NCBI RefSeq assembly: GCF_035582795.1 | Contig: NC_134365.1 | Coordinates: 133,513,077-133,577,076, forward strand | Source of the DNA: Mycteria americana | Lineage: Eukaryota; Chordata; Aves; Ciconiiformes; Ciconiidae | Direction of reading: 5' to 3' | Length of the DNA stretch: 64,000 nt | In this document: piece after piece, positions 12,501 through 21,878 of the stretch | How positions within the stretch are numbered: position 1 is the first letter of the stretch | Layout: the number at the start of each line of letters is the position of its first letter | Notes under the pieces: model-generated | Told to the model about the DNA's origin: nothing | The model's database searches: none | Seen by the model: only the letters and a program-made list of their open reading frames with translations | Program-made: the position numbers and the translations under genes

Positions 12501-13175
12501 TGGGTGCATTTATAGAAGATTTTCTGTCAGTTCTTCGCGTTTACTGTAAGCAAGCACCTAAGGCGATGTGCTCCTCCCGAGACAAACGTATTTGCACCCC
12601 ACCTGAGACCACCCGCGCCTGCCGCTGCCCTCAGCGGTGAAATCCCAGCACGTCCCCAGGCTGTGAGTGCCCACGCTGCGGGAAGTAAGCCTACAGCCCT
12701 TCCGCCCGGGATAACCCGGCCTCACCGCTGCGGGGAAACCAGCGCGGGAGCGGTGCGGGGCAGGAAGGGGCTACAGGGCCCGCGCCCGCCGCCAGGCAGA
12801 AGCCGCCCCTCCCGGTATAACCCCCGTGCCCGCCGGGAGAGGGTCCCCCCGCTTGGGCAGCGCGGCTACCGCCCCGCCGAGCCACCCCAAGGCGGGGGAC
12901 GCGGGACGCTCAACCCCGGACCCCCGCGGGCGGGGGACCCGCTGGGAGCGCTGCCCCCGCCCGCCACGCACGCGCGCTCCCGCACCCGCGCGGGCACCCG
13001 CCCCACGCGCTCTCCCCCCACCCCGAGCTCCGCTGCCCCCCGCCCAAAACCGAAACGATGGCAGCCGCTGCCGCCCCGCCGCGGAGAGAGAGGCTGCCGC
13101 CCCGGGCGCCCCGTCCCCTCCGGCGAGCGCCCCGCGGGCCTCACCGTCCCGGCTCCGAGCGCCGCTCTCGGCCAT
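3339..13175 (-). CDS. POLA1: DNA polymerase alpha catalytic subunit, N-terminal part (10 coding exons; gene continues off the left edge)
   Basis: Catalytic subunit of the nuclear DNA polymerase alpha-primase complex, which extends primase RNA primers at origins and on Okazaki fragments. Ten exons (13145-13175, 11436-11560, 10313-10409, 9760-9840, 8861-8976, 8549-8611, 6924-7022, 4815-5010, 4406-4574, 3339-3517) all have GT-AG borders and matching phases, giving 1,156 nt (385 residues plus one base). The product follows the known vertebrate POLA1 N-terminus: a basic helix (residues 15-52), the acidic stretch [20 protein letters not shown] (76-95), a lysine-rich NLS-like region (about 109-127), [11 protein letters not shown] (158-168), which resembles the AND-1/Ctf4-binding motif of yeast Pol1, and [11 protein letters not shown] near the end. 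The exonuclease-like, polymerase and zinc domains lie off the window. PCYT1B is the divergent neighbour. The identification is firm; the exact start codon is less so. Confidence 0.96.
3518..4405 (-). other. POLA1: POLA1 intron 9
   Basis: GT-AG intron of about 0.9 kb. It holds a poly(T) run on the sense strand next to the donor (4376-4392 as A17 on the plus strand) and a G-rich run near 3976. No other feature was recognised. Confidence 0.85.
4406..4574 (-). CDS. POLA1: POLA1 coding exon 9
   Basis: 169 nt from the acceptor TTCCAG to the donor GTAAGA. It encodes an acidic linker containing [15 protein letters not shown], matching the FDEPMEVEEV region of mammalian POLA1, and ends at phase 2. 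A T17 run (A17 on the plus strand, 4376-4392) lies 13 nt beyond the splice donor. Confidence 0.93.
4815..5010 (-). CDS. POLA1: POLA1 coding exon 8
   Basis: 196 nt from the acceptor TTTCAG to the donor GTATCA. It encodes a poorly conserved linker beginning [20 protein letters not shown] and ending near TVEEKAIEG. The call rests on intact splice sites, an open frame, and phase agreement with both neighbouring exons. Confidence 0.9.
5011..6923 (-). other. POLA1: POLA1 intron 7
   Basis: GT-AG intron of 1.9 kb between exons 7 and 8. I see no coding sequence or recognisable repeat; short open frames here have no family resemblance. Confidence 0.8.
6924..7022 (-). CDS. POLA1: POLA1 coding exon 7
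   Basis: 99 nt, 33 codons, from the acceptor ATTCAG to the donor GTAAAG. It encodes [20 protein letters not shown] and the following [12 protein letters not shown]. It includes a KRKR basic cluster and Ser/Thr-Pro sites that could be CDK targets. Confidence 0.94.
7023..8548 (-). other. POLA1: POLA1 intron 6
   Basis: GT-AG intron of 1.5 kb between exons 6 and 7. Nothing recognised inside it. Confidence 0.8.
8549..8611 (-). CDS. POLA1: POLA1 coding exon 6
   Basis: 63 nt, 21 whole codons, from the acceptor TTACAG to the donor GTAAGT. It encodes [19 protein letters not shown] followed by AE. The [11 protein letters not shown] core resembles the short Ctf4/AND-1-interacting motif of yeast Pol1; the binding role here is inferred. 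Confidence 0.95.
8861..8976 (-). CDS. POLA1: POLA1 coding exon 5
   Basis: 116 nt from the acceptor CTGTAG to the donor GTAAGT. It encodes a lysine-rich, NLS-like stretch ([19 protein letters not shown]) and [10 protein letters not shown]. It matches the NVKKLAVTKPNNIKSMFIA region of the mammalian protein and ends at phase 0. Confidence 0.95.
8977..9759 (-). other. POLA1: POLA1 intron 4
   Basis: GT-AG intron of about 0.8 kb. Nothing recognised inside it. Confidence 0.8.
9760..9840 (-). CDS. POLA1: POLA1 coding exon 4
   Basis: 81 nt from the acceptor CTACAG to the donor GTAGGG. It encodes [20 protein letters not shown] and then ALGSNKK, phase 1 at both ends. This is the most conserved piece of the POLA1 N-terminal domain. 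Confidence 0.95.
9841..10312 (-). other. POLA1: POLA1 intron 3
   Basis: AT-rich GT-AG intron of about 0.5 kb, without recognised features. Confidence 0.85.
10313..10409 (-). CDS. POLA1: POLA1 coding exon 3
   Basis: 97 nt from the acceptor TAG to the donor GTAAGT. It encodes residues 53-84, [15 protein letters not shown] followed by the start of the conserved QDDDWIVDD acidic motif, and ends at phase 1. Confidence 0.95.
10410..11435 (-). other. POLA1: POLA1 intron 2
   Basis: GT-AG intron of 1.0 kb. It holds A-rich homopolymer runs near 10700, 11102 and 11310. No other feature was recognised. Confidence 0.85.
11436..11560 (-). CDS. POLA1: POLA1 coding exon 2
   Basis: 125 nt after the acceptor TTGCAG, ending in a GTGAAA donor at phase 0. 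It encodes the basic helical segment around [20 protein letters not shown] and ends in KIKYE, as in other vertebrate POLA1 proteins. Confidence 0.95.
11561..13144 (-). other. POLA1: POLA1 intron 1
   Basis: GT-AG intron of 1.6 kb whose 5' part lies in the CpG island. A run of 13 G occurs at 12144-12156 on the plus strand. The long open frames at its 5' end are GC artefacts. Confidence 0.8.
13145..13175 (-). CDS. POLA1: POLA1 coding exon 1
   Basis: The exon encodes [10 protein letters not shown] plus the first base of residue 11 and is followed by a GTGAGG donor. Joined to exon 2 it reads ...[11 protein letters not shown], which aligns with the SDSGSF region of mammalian POLA1. The ATG (13175-13173) has G at -3 and G at +4. 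The same frame stays open upstream to another ATG at 13412, but that lies beyond the CCAAT box and is probably untranscribed. Confidence 0.8.
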
Positions 13176-13195
13176 GGCGCCCGCGCGCTCCGCTC

Positions 13196-13220
13196 GCGCC
13201 AAGGCTCCCGAAAGTGGCGC
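13196..13220. promoter_or_regulatory. candidate E2F sites in the POLA1 promoter
   Basis: GCGCCAAG (13196-13203) and TGGCGC (13215-13220) each resemble the E2F consensus TTTSSCGC but with mismatches. POLA1 is a known E2F-regulated S-phase gene. In a CpG island such matches occur by chance, so the call is tentative. Confidence 0.35.
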
Positions 13221-13257
13221 GAGACGGGAGCCCCGCGAGCCGCCGCCGGGCCGGCAG

Positions 13258-13262
13258 CCAAT
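13258..13262 (+). promoter_or_regulatory. CCAAT box (NF-Y type) of the POLA1 promoter
   Basis: CAGCCAATCAGC matches the NF-Y consensus core CCAATCA. It lies 83 bp upstream of the POLA1 start codon on the opposite strand, so a transcription start between it and the ATG is likely. Confidence 0.6.
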
Positions 13263-13739
13263 CAGCAGCCGCGGCGGCTCCGGCTCCGGCCGCCCCGCGC
13301 GGGGGCGGGCCCTGCTCCGCCGCCCGGGGCGGGGGCCGAGCCGCGGCCGCCGTTGGGGCGGAGGGTGAGCGCGGGCGGGCGGCTGGGGGCTGCGGAAGGG
13401 GCCGCCGTCCACCTCCCTCCCCTGCGCCGAGTGCGGGAAGGAAGCCCCGGGCGAGGCGGAGCCACTTCCTGGGCGAGGCCTGCGCCGCCGGCCGCGAGTG
13501 TCGGCCCGGGCTCCGGCCGAGGCCTGGGCTGGCGCTGGCGGCTCCAGCCGCCTCAGGCGGTTTGCGGGGCCGGGCCGGGCCCACCGCTAGAGCCGCGGCT
13601 TTGCAGTCGCAGCGGGAGCGTTCCCAAGGTGTTGCGCGCAGATGTGCTCGTTAGCTCACCCTCGGGGCCTGAGGGCAGCAGCAGATCAGCGCCGTCCAGC
13701 GGGTTGCCTCCGGGGGGTCTTCAGCAGGGCTCCCACCTG

Positions 13740-16700
13740 CTGCAAGGACGTAGGGGCCCATCAACCGTTGTGGTACGGTGCCTTAATTGGGGCAAAATAA
13801 TGTAAATGCTCACTCCTGAACTGGGATAAGGTGGTGGTTGACGTCAGTCGCCTAGAAGCTGGAGCCAGGCTGCGGTGTGAGGGTCAAGGACAGCTTGCAA
13901 CGACACCCATCAGTAGATCGGTCCCTGCTGGGAGAAACGGACATTTCCCACACGGTTGTAAGCCACAGATAACCACAGAAGCTAGGAGGGCGATCGTGGC
14001 AGACTCTGAATAACATCCGTACCAGCCATGGTTTTATTTTTGCATATTTAGAGTACGTGTCATTATCCTCTTGTCACAAGTTTCAGGAACTCCTTCATAA
14101 ATTACTACCTCGTCTCTTCAAAGACAGGTAGTGGTTGGCCAGTTCAGTGACAAAATACATAATGTAATGGTTGCCCTCCTATTTCCTCCTTTACTTTTTT
14201 TTTCCTTCCTTGCTAGACATGAAAAAAATAGATTCAGACTGGATTTCTTAACAGGCCAAGTGCATGGAGACCTCAGAGAAAAGATCTGTTAGCTTTTGCC
14301 TTGCATACACCTGATTTTGGCAGGGGATGGGGGGAAAGGTGGGGTATGTTCTGCTCATCTTGATCCTACAGAGATACCTTCACTCACATGTTTCAAGAAT
14401 ATTACAGGCCAGCCTTCAGCTGCGGAGCAAGAGCTGTGTCCAGAAAAGGATATATTTCAGTTTCAAGTATAGTTGAAAATGTTTTTAAAAACCTCAGTTA
14501 AGACAACTGAAGTTTTACAAGTCCTCTCCTCTAAATTGGCTTAGATCTATCTTCCTGTGCCTTCATGAAGAAACCCAGGGAAACTGGTGGGGTTTGTGCT
14601 GTTTCACCACAGATTAACCTTGCTCTTTTTTCCAAAAACATCAGTGTTGGCCAGTCACTACCCAAAGAACTTGCCACCTTTATTTGCAGAATCTTCTGGA
14701 GGAGCATTTATTGCTCATGAAAATATGTGGGCACTGACTCCAGCTTCTTAATAAAGGCAGGTAGCACCAACACTTTGGAGCCATTTGAGAGTGAATAGGA
14801 CTCTGTCCTTACAGCTGATATGCTGTTACAGGAGGGTTAGCTAGTATTGTTTGGCCTGGATATACTGACTGTTTTCAACTATCTAGAAGACAGAATTTGT
14901 ATGGTTCTGAAACAGAAAGTTATCTTCCTTCTCCACAAGGACTCCTTTGCATTGGTAAGAGAAATAAAAAAACTACCAGACGTCGATCCTTCTAACTTAT
15001 CTCCCCAGTTCCTAGCACAACACTACCTCTCACTGCTGGACCTAGTCTTAGATGGAAGCAGAAGAACCATCCTAACCACCTGTAGCAGCTCCCTGGTGCC
15101 AGAAGAGACCAGTCTGCTCCCCCAGCCACCCCGACAGCCAGAATGCCCATTCCCAGGCACTCAAGAGAATGAGACCACTCCTCTCAGCAGTAGCTAGTTA
15201 TTAGATCAGCTTAGCTGTAGCAAACCCACATCCTTGGAAACACTGACAGCTGTAGGAAGAATGCTTGTCTGACCCACAGACGGCCTTTCATGTGTGTAGC
15301 CACTCTTTAGTTTTTCCTCTTTTTTAAACATATGCAGAAAACAGGATCACATCACCAAGCATGATGTGGGGCTCAAATTCAGAAGTTACTCATTTTTTTA
15401 AGCTACGACAGAGAAACATTTATAAAATAACAATGTTGCAAAATTTTTCAGTTTCAATAAAAATACGGTGATACTGCATTTCACATGTACCTAGCTTTCA
15501 CATGCTTTGGAATTTTGAATTGACTGGATTTTAATGCTTTTGATTGAAATAAAACAATACCCTTTGTGAGCTGTCAATACAAACAGTGGCATGTTTGTCA
15601 TTCAGGTGATGCCATGATTTGAGCCAGTACACAGTGATACAGTTAATTTACCAAACTGAAGTTGTTGCCATCGCTCCACTGTGGGACAGCGCAGATCAAA
15701 CAAAAGCCTTTTTCATGAATGCTAGTTCAATCCTGACATTCATCTCTGGCCGTAACAAGAATGCATCTGTTTCCCTCAGCACAGAATAACAAGCGTATTT
15801 AAATGCTGCAGGTGAAAAAAAAAGGCAGGGCAGGGGATGCATTTTGCTTTGGAAAAGAAAAATAACCCAGCAAGATTTGGGACTTCCTCTGCTAAATGGC
15901 TTTATCACAGCAGATTACTTTGAGCTGATCTTTAACCTCCCCTGGGACAGTCATATACGAACAATTTGGCAGGACCTTTGCTCAATTGTCTTTTAAGTAC
16001 AAGAAGTGGGAATTCTGCTGTGCAGTTCAGAGCCACCCAAGGTTCTCTCAAGGAAAGTGTGATAGCTGCAGAGAAAAGTGCAAGAGAAGCACAGTAACGA
16101 AGATGGTAGGCAGCAAAAAACGCAGTACGGAAGAGGAAGCTCAGGAAACTCCCAGATTTCAACAAAAGGTGACAAAGATGTATTTTCCATGTTGTTTTCT
16201 TAGAGATGTAATTTAAATACGTAAGTTATGAATAGAAAATATTGTAAACTCATTGCAAGAGCTCCAAGATAATATAAACTGTAGTGTATGTTAACATATG
16301 AAAGTACAAATGGAGTATAGTATCAAACGTAAGTTAAATGGACAAATAATTACTGTATTGAGGATTATTCTTGTCTTTCTTTTTATGTCTAGGGCATGCT
16401 TGATCTGTCTCAAAGACAGTAGGACAAAAAGTTAAAACTCTCAGATTAAGACATTACATGTTAAGCTCATGGTTGGTAATTTTTTTGATGATGGAAAAAA
16501 TCTGTTGAAACTAAGAGGGGTGGTATAAAAAACAGAATGCGAGTAAACCATGAATTATAGCGAGGTAGCAAATTCACCTGTACTATGTCAACTCAAAATG
16601 CTTAAACATTATTATTATATCATTAAGTACAGACTGTCTTTGTGGACAATTGTGTGTGTGTGTGCATGCCAGTGCTCAGGATGTGAGCGTATATGATCTA

Positions 16701-17860
16701 TGTGTATGTTTCCTACAAATGTGGAGTATTTCATTCTCTTACTTTTAATCCTTACATTGGTCTGAATTAATTCATATTATCACTCAATTAACTTAAAGTT
16801 TTTGCATCTAATATGATCCAGCTCTGACTACTTCATTTCAGCAGCTGCTTACTAAACTATGCTATTCATGTGACATTTCAACATGAATTACTTAACTGCA
16901 TGGGGAACTAAACTCCTAAAGGAGCACAGATTGCATAAATTAAAATTTAAAAATCTCAAATTATTACTTACCATGAGGTCTTTGTTTTCAAAACTCTTCA
17001 CAGGTAGTTAACTGATAGAAATATGAAGAAATAGATGCTTCCCCGTTTGTTTATCAATAAAGATAATGCAGACATTTATGTTCCAAGGGTAGGTTCCTTG
17101 CTTACCAGGCCTGTAAATGCCTTTTGTTCACTGCACAGCTCTTTTTAATTTCCTACTTGAGTTACCTGCTAATGTCAGGATGAAAAGAATAAAGTCGCTA
17201 TTAGGATGTTAAGGATCTGAAATGCAAATGTGAAATAGAAACCAGAATAACACATTAATTTCCATTCTGGCAGGAAAAAAGGTCTATAGAATGAACATCC
17301 AGACATTTTAAGAACAAACACATTAAATTCTGATTGCGGTTAAATTACAGCAAATCCTAGTAACTCAACCAGAATTGGTGGAATTACACTAACCCGAATA
17401 GAGAGCACAATCTCATCACCTGCTTGCCTAATACAATATTCCTATTCAAGCCTAGAAGAAAAGTACAAAATATTATAATGTAAATTAAATAGGGAAGACA
17501 AGTGAGAACAAACTCACAGAGAATGAGCCCTCACATAATTATAATGTCTAAGAATTAAGTCTGATGCCAATGGTATTCAGAAGCATACAGTTATTGCCAC
17601 AGCATGAAAGTCTCTGTTTTAACTACTTTCAGCACTCTCTCTTTATATTCGCACAAAAATGAACAATTAATGTATAAGCAGAACATTATTGCAGAGAAGC
17701 TGTTACATTTCAAGACCTGGCTGAAGACCAAATGCGGTTCCATTGGTGAATACTTGCAGCATTCACTGTTTCACGTCTCTTGGGCAGAAAGGAGAAAAAC
17801 ATCACGATATGCTGCAAATTCTAGTTGTAATCCTGACAACTCTCTGTTGCTGGATTGGTG
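13740..17860. other. intergenic stretch upstream of POLA1
   Basis: Contains the CRE at 13839, a (TG)7 run at 16651-16664 and an unremarkable 116-codon open frame at 14847-15197 with no recognised domain. No exon, RNA gene or clear transposon was identified. Confidence 0.6.
13839..13846. promoter_or_regulatory. full palindromic CRE (TGACGTCA) upstream of POLA1
   Basis: A perfect 8-bp CREB/ATF site lies about 660 bp upstream of the POLA1 start codon, just outside the CpG island. It is unmethylatable only if the CpG is protected. Function is inferred from the motif alone. Confidence 0.4.
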
Positions 17861-18090
17861 CTGGTAAAGGCTGTGCTCACAGCATGGGGAAGCAGCAATG
17901 GCCGAATGCTCCCTACGGGCGGGGAGCCCAGCATGGCGAGGCTGGCAGGACAGTCGGGGCCCCGTCCCCCAGCCCCTGAGGGCTGCGAGCAGGGCTGCCC
18001 GGGGATGGGAGACAGGGTCAGCCCAGAACCCAGAGCAGACTAGTCCCTCGTGGTGAGGCAGCTCCGAGGTCAAACCAGAAACGTGACTCG

Positions 18091-18208
18091 GGGTCAGGTC
18101 CGGTGACGATAACCTGGGTCAGACGCAGCCCAGTGATCACCAGGCGAGTCCATGGTGATGAGGCAGGTCCAAGATCAAGCCGCGAAGTTAGCCCCTGGGT
18201 AGGGACCA
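18091..18208. repeat. 118-bp repeat unit, copy 1
   Basis: Begins GGGTCAGGTCCGGTGACG and contains CACCAGGCGAGTCCATGGTG. It is followed directly by copy 2 and is closest in sequence to the distant copy at 19068. Confidence 0.7.
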
Positions 18209-18326
18209 GGGTCAGGCCCGATGATGGTAGCCAGGGTCAGGCACAGCCCGGGGATCCCCAGACAAGTCCCTAGTGACAAGGCAGGCCCAAGGTCAAGCCC
18301 GGAAGCCAGGGGCACAGCTGTGGCTG
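18209..18326. repeat. 118-bp repeat unit, copy 2
   Basis: Begins GGGTCAGGCCCGATGATGG and contains CAGACAAGTCCCTAGTGACA. It is in tandem with copy 1; the shared blocks have diverged by scattered substitutions. Confidence 0.7.
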
Positions 18327-19067
18327 AGCTGAAGGCCAGCACTCCTACAGCCCAGCTCCGGCAAGGACTGACGGCGTGGGCCAGAACTCGGACAGAGCCC
18401 CGAGCAGAGGGCAGGGGACCCAGGTGAGGCTGGTCGGGGCTGTCAGTGCCCTCACGGCCCTGGTGGCAGCCCTCCCTCCCAAACAAGGTGTGTCCTCATG
18501 CCTTACAGCGATCTGGGCTCAGAAGGGGTTTGCTGTCGAGTGCTTTAATTGCTGTGGGTTGTCAGTGGGCTACTTCATGGACACTGAGCCAGGGCAGGGA
18601 CAAGGGCATGGGAAAGGGCCACGGCAGAGGGGACTTGTGGGTGGCAGGAACCCTGGAGGCCAGCCCCCAGGGGCTGCCAGGTGGGCCCTGGGAGAAGGGT
18701 TCACTCAGGAGCTGGGGCTGGGCAGGGGGCCAGCACGGTGGGGACACCAAAGCCCAGGGTCAGGCTGATGACTCAGGAGGAGTCACCAGAGAAGACCCCA
18801 CACAGCCATGGGCCAGGCCCAACTGTGCTCGATTCAGGACTTAGGAAGGCCTGAGCCATCTGTCAGGGTGCAGCAAGAGTCAGCTGTTCCCTAAGGGCAG
18901 GAAGCCGATGACATGATATGGCTGGAGGGGCAGGGACCTTGCTACCCAGGGCCCCATCCCACAGCCCCCAAGCGAGGTGAGCAGGGCAGGCCCAGCTGAG
19001 AGTCCAGGTCATCAAACAAGATTTCACACTTGCCTCATCACCACAGGCAAGCCAGAAATGCAAGTCA

Positions 19068-19160
19068 GGGTCAGGTCCGGTGATGGTAACATGGGTCAGA
19101 CACAGCCCAGCAATCACCAGGCAAGTCCATGGTGATGAGGCAGGTCCTAGGCCAGGGAAG
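19068..19160. repeat. 118-bp repeat unit, distant copy 3
   Basis: Begins GGGTCAGGTCCGGTGATGG and includes AGTCCATGGTGATGAGGCAG, an exact match to copy 1. It belongs to the second half of the roughly 1-kb duplication. Confidence 0.7.
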
Positions 19161-19329
19161 GAAGTCATTCCATGGGTTGAGGTCAAGATCAAGAGGGTCC
19201 ATGGCCAGGCTCAGCTGTAACACAGCTGGAGCCACCCACTCCTACAACATAGTTCAGGCATATCTCAAGGATGGAGACTCCACAACCTCCTGTTCCATGT
19301 GTCAGGACAATGTGTGGAGTGGCTTTACC

Positions 19330-20930
19330 TTCTCCCTCTCCCCCATCTCTCTCTTTATGCTCCACAGGCCTTCTAGGAGGCCACTTATGAAAATGGTGAA
19401 GCCTCACTCCTCTGAGTTGTCCAAAGGTGAAAAGAACATGCCTGACATACCAGCCCATACCACCCCCTTTCAAAGACAGCAGAGAGCCCACAGAAACTCC
19501 AGTGCTATTTTGTGCTTGAATATGAGAACAAGTGACAGTAATCTCATTTCAGTATCATATCTGAGCAAAGAGTGAAAAATTAGTCCTAGGACTTTCATAG
19601 CACAGTAAGTACGCATAGGTAGGGTTTGAGAAGCTTTACTGAAATTATTCAGTGAAAGGATTAATAGTTTTATTGACATATGTAAAGATAGGTAGGAATT
19701 CATACGAGTCTGACAACTTGGGTTTTGTGTTTAACTGTGTAAATCCAGAAAGCATATGAGGTTCTTTCTCCCTTTCCTGTAGTTGATTCTTTACAGTCTA
19801 CATCTTATCTTCCTTCATTCTGCTTTTACAAAACAGAATTTCTTTAGGAAGTCTTTGCCCCTCCCCCCCCCCCCCCTTTTATTTAAATTAATCTATGAAA
19901 AAAGTAGCAAATGTAGCCTTTGACTGAATGAAGTTTGGGGGTTTTTTATTAAAAAAAAGTTTTGTTGTCCTGTTTTTCAAAGAAAAAGCCCCCGAAGTAT
20001 CTGCAGGGTATTCTCAATCTCTTTTCCAGAAACAGCTGCATTATGCTGGTAGAAGTTTTCCATAACTGCTTAGTGGGTGGACAATGGCCAGCTGGTAACA
20101 CGTCAGATCAAAAGTTTCAAAGGTGGCAAAGTTATAAGCAACTGAAATAAGATCTTAGGATCAAGCAACCTTAGTAACTAGTAAAAGCTACACTAGCTAG
20201 CAGATAGTCATTTTACAGTGCATAAGTACATGTTTTGTTTTAAATAAAGTGTGTATCTCTACTCAGATTATGAAAACCTCCAGTTACTAAGTTTTTGGTA
20301 CCCAAAATATTAAACATGAACCCCCAACAATCACCTGAATGCAGTTTACAGTATGATTTTTTTATGTTTTACTTGGCAGGTTTGCATTTGAGATAGTATG
20401 GGAAAAAAACCTGTGAAGGCATTTGCATGAAAAATCGACAAATGGGAAGATAAAGGTTGACAAGAACAGTGGAGGGAAATAGAAGTATTGGAGACTTATA
20501 ATACTGGAAAAGTTAATGTGACAGAACACTGAAGATCAATCCAAGAAGTTTGAAATTGAGCTGGGGGAAAAGGAAGGCACCAGACAGATTGAAAACAGGT
20601 AGAAGTGAGTGCAATACAAATATGTGCAAGAAAGGCTGTCTTAGCTTTGTGTGGATTTAAGGGGATTGGAGTGCATATCTAGAAAGCCGGAAGAGGGGAA
20701 AAAGAGAAAGGAGAGATAACAACATAGTTTAAATGTAAATAGGAAAGAGATTTTTCTTAAATTATATTTTATCTATAACAATAAGAAGCAGGACAGATAG
20801 AATATGACTCATTTAGGCAATGTTTATACTGAGATATATAAAGGAATGAGATCTGTAATGCTCAGCATTATATTTCTTGGTAGCAGTAAAGTTGCAGCTG
20901 TAGTACTGTGCTTGCACCACTCTGCAAGAA
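19330..20930. other. intergenic stretch without recognised genes
   Basis: Ordinary AT-rich sequence. A run of 14 C lies at 19863-19876. A CR1-like phrase (GGATGGAGACTCCACAACCT) sits just before it, near 19270, but is too short to call. Confidence 0.6.
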
Positions 20931-20934
20931 ATCT

Positions 20935-21260
20935 ATAGAGAACCCAAAATAGAACAGGGAGGATAATGAGAAGATCTGTAAAATATGACCTATGAGAAAC
21001 TATTGGAACAACTGGGGCAGTTTAGTCTAGAAAAGTCATGAGAGACATGACAAAAATACCAACCTACCTGCTGAATGTCACCTCTCTAATCCAAGTCCTC
21101 AAACTATTGTTTCAAAATCTTAACCATATGAGTCATACAAAAAGCAAAAGAGAGTAAATCTGTTCTCTGTGTCCAGTAGAAAAACAAGCAGGGGCAATAG
21201 ATTGCAGCAGTGGAGGTTCAGGTTAGACATTAAGAAAAACATTCTAATAAGAAAGAAAGA
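20935..21260 (+). mobile_element. older, degraded CR1 LINE fragment
   Basis: Phrases such as GGGGCAGTTTAGTCTAGAAA, CTGTGTCCAGTAGAAAAACA and GAGGTTCAGGTTAGACATTA are diverged forms of CR1 3' ORF2 sequence in plus orientation. It is interrupted at about 21262, where a younger CR1 begins. Confidence 0.6.
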
Positions 21261-21261
21261 A

Positions 21262-21878
21262 AGGACAGGGCTGCATCAAAAGAAGCGTGGCCAGCAGGTC
21301 GAGGGAGGTGATTCTGCCCTCTACTCCACTCTGGTGAGACCCCACCTGGAGTACTGCGTCCAGCTCTGGAGCCTTCAGCACAGGAAAGACACGGACGTGT
21401 TGGAGGAGGTCCAGAGGAGGGTCACAAAAGTGATCAGAGGGCTGGAACATCTCTCCTATGAGGAAAGGCTGAGAGAGTTCGGCTTGTTCAGCCTGGAGAA
21501 GAGAAGGCTCCGGGAAGACCTTATTGCGGCCTTTCAGTACTTAAAGGAGGCCTATAAGAAAGATGAGGACAAACTTTTTAGTAGGGCCTGTTACAATAGG
21601 AGAAGGGGTAATGGTTTTAAACTAAAAGAGGGTAGGTTCAGACTAGATATAAGGAAGAAATTTTTTACGAACAGGGTGGTGAAACATGGGAACAGGTTGC
21701 CCAGAGAGGTGGTAGATGCCCCATCCCTGGAAACATTCAAGGTCAGGTTGGACGGGGCTCTGAGCAACCTGATCCAGCTGAAGATGTCCCTGCTCATTGC
21801 AGGGAGGGGTTGGACTAGGTGACCTTTAAAGGCCCCTTCCAACCCAAGCTATTCCATGATTGTATGATTCTATGATAA
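21262..21878 (+). mobile_element. younger CR1 LINE, 5'-truncated, with intact 3' end
   Basis: About 0.6 kb of the CR1 3' region. It encodes the C-terminus of CR1 ORF2 ([16 protein letters not shown], then [20 protein letters not shown]) with no internal stop up to 21822. It ends in GGTTGGACTAGGTGACCTTT and an ATGATTCTATGAT tail. 5' truncation is usual for CR1, and the copy cannot move on its own. The open frame runs on upstream into older CR1 sequence by chance. Confidence 0.92.

Larger units (their letters stand above)
12590..13740. promoter_or_regulatory. CpG island over the POLA1 first exon and promoter
   Basis: A very GC-rich, CpG-dense stretch with many GC boxes (GGGGCGG types) surrounds POLA1 exon 1. 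No TATA box is evident, as is usual for replication genes with CpG-island promoters. Several long open frames in this block, on both strands, are compositional artefacts. Confidence 0.85.
17870..19310. repeat. GC-rich duplicated block (about 1-kb period with an internal 118-bp duplication)
   Basis: An abruptly GC-rich island in AT-rich surroundings. The phrase GGGTCAGG followed by a related ~90-bp sequence starts at 18091, 18209 and 19068. The first two are a 118-bp tandem pair; the third is a copy about 977 bp from the first. Flanking sequence upstream (near 17930 versus 18930) and downstream (near 18320 versus 19220) also matches, indicating a larger duplication. Its origin is not recognised. 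Confidence 0.7.

Noticed and set aside
12663..13805. 380-codon open frame on the plus strand at the POLA1 promoter
   Set aside because: It lies in a CpG island with overlapping open frames in several phases on both strands and has a low-complexity Pro/Arg/Gly/Ala product. This is the signature of GC-driven stop depletion.
14847..15197. 116-codon open frame in the intergenic region
   Set aside because: Unusually clean for AT-rich DNA, but no recognisable domain, splice context or promoter was seen, and its length is expected by chance in a window of this size.
21169..21822. 217-codon open frame as a host gene
   Set aside because: Its product is CR1 ORF2 C-terminal sequence joined to older CR1 sequence, so it is a transposon remnant.
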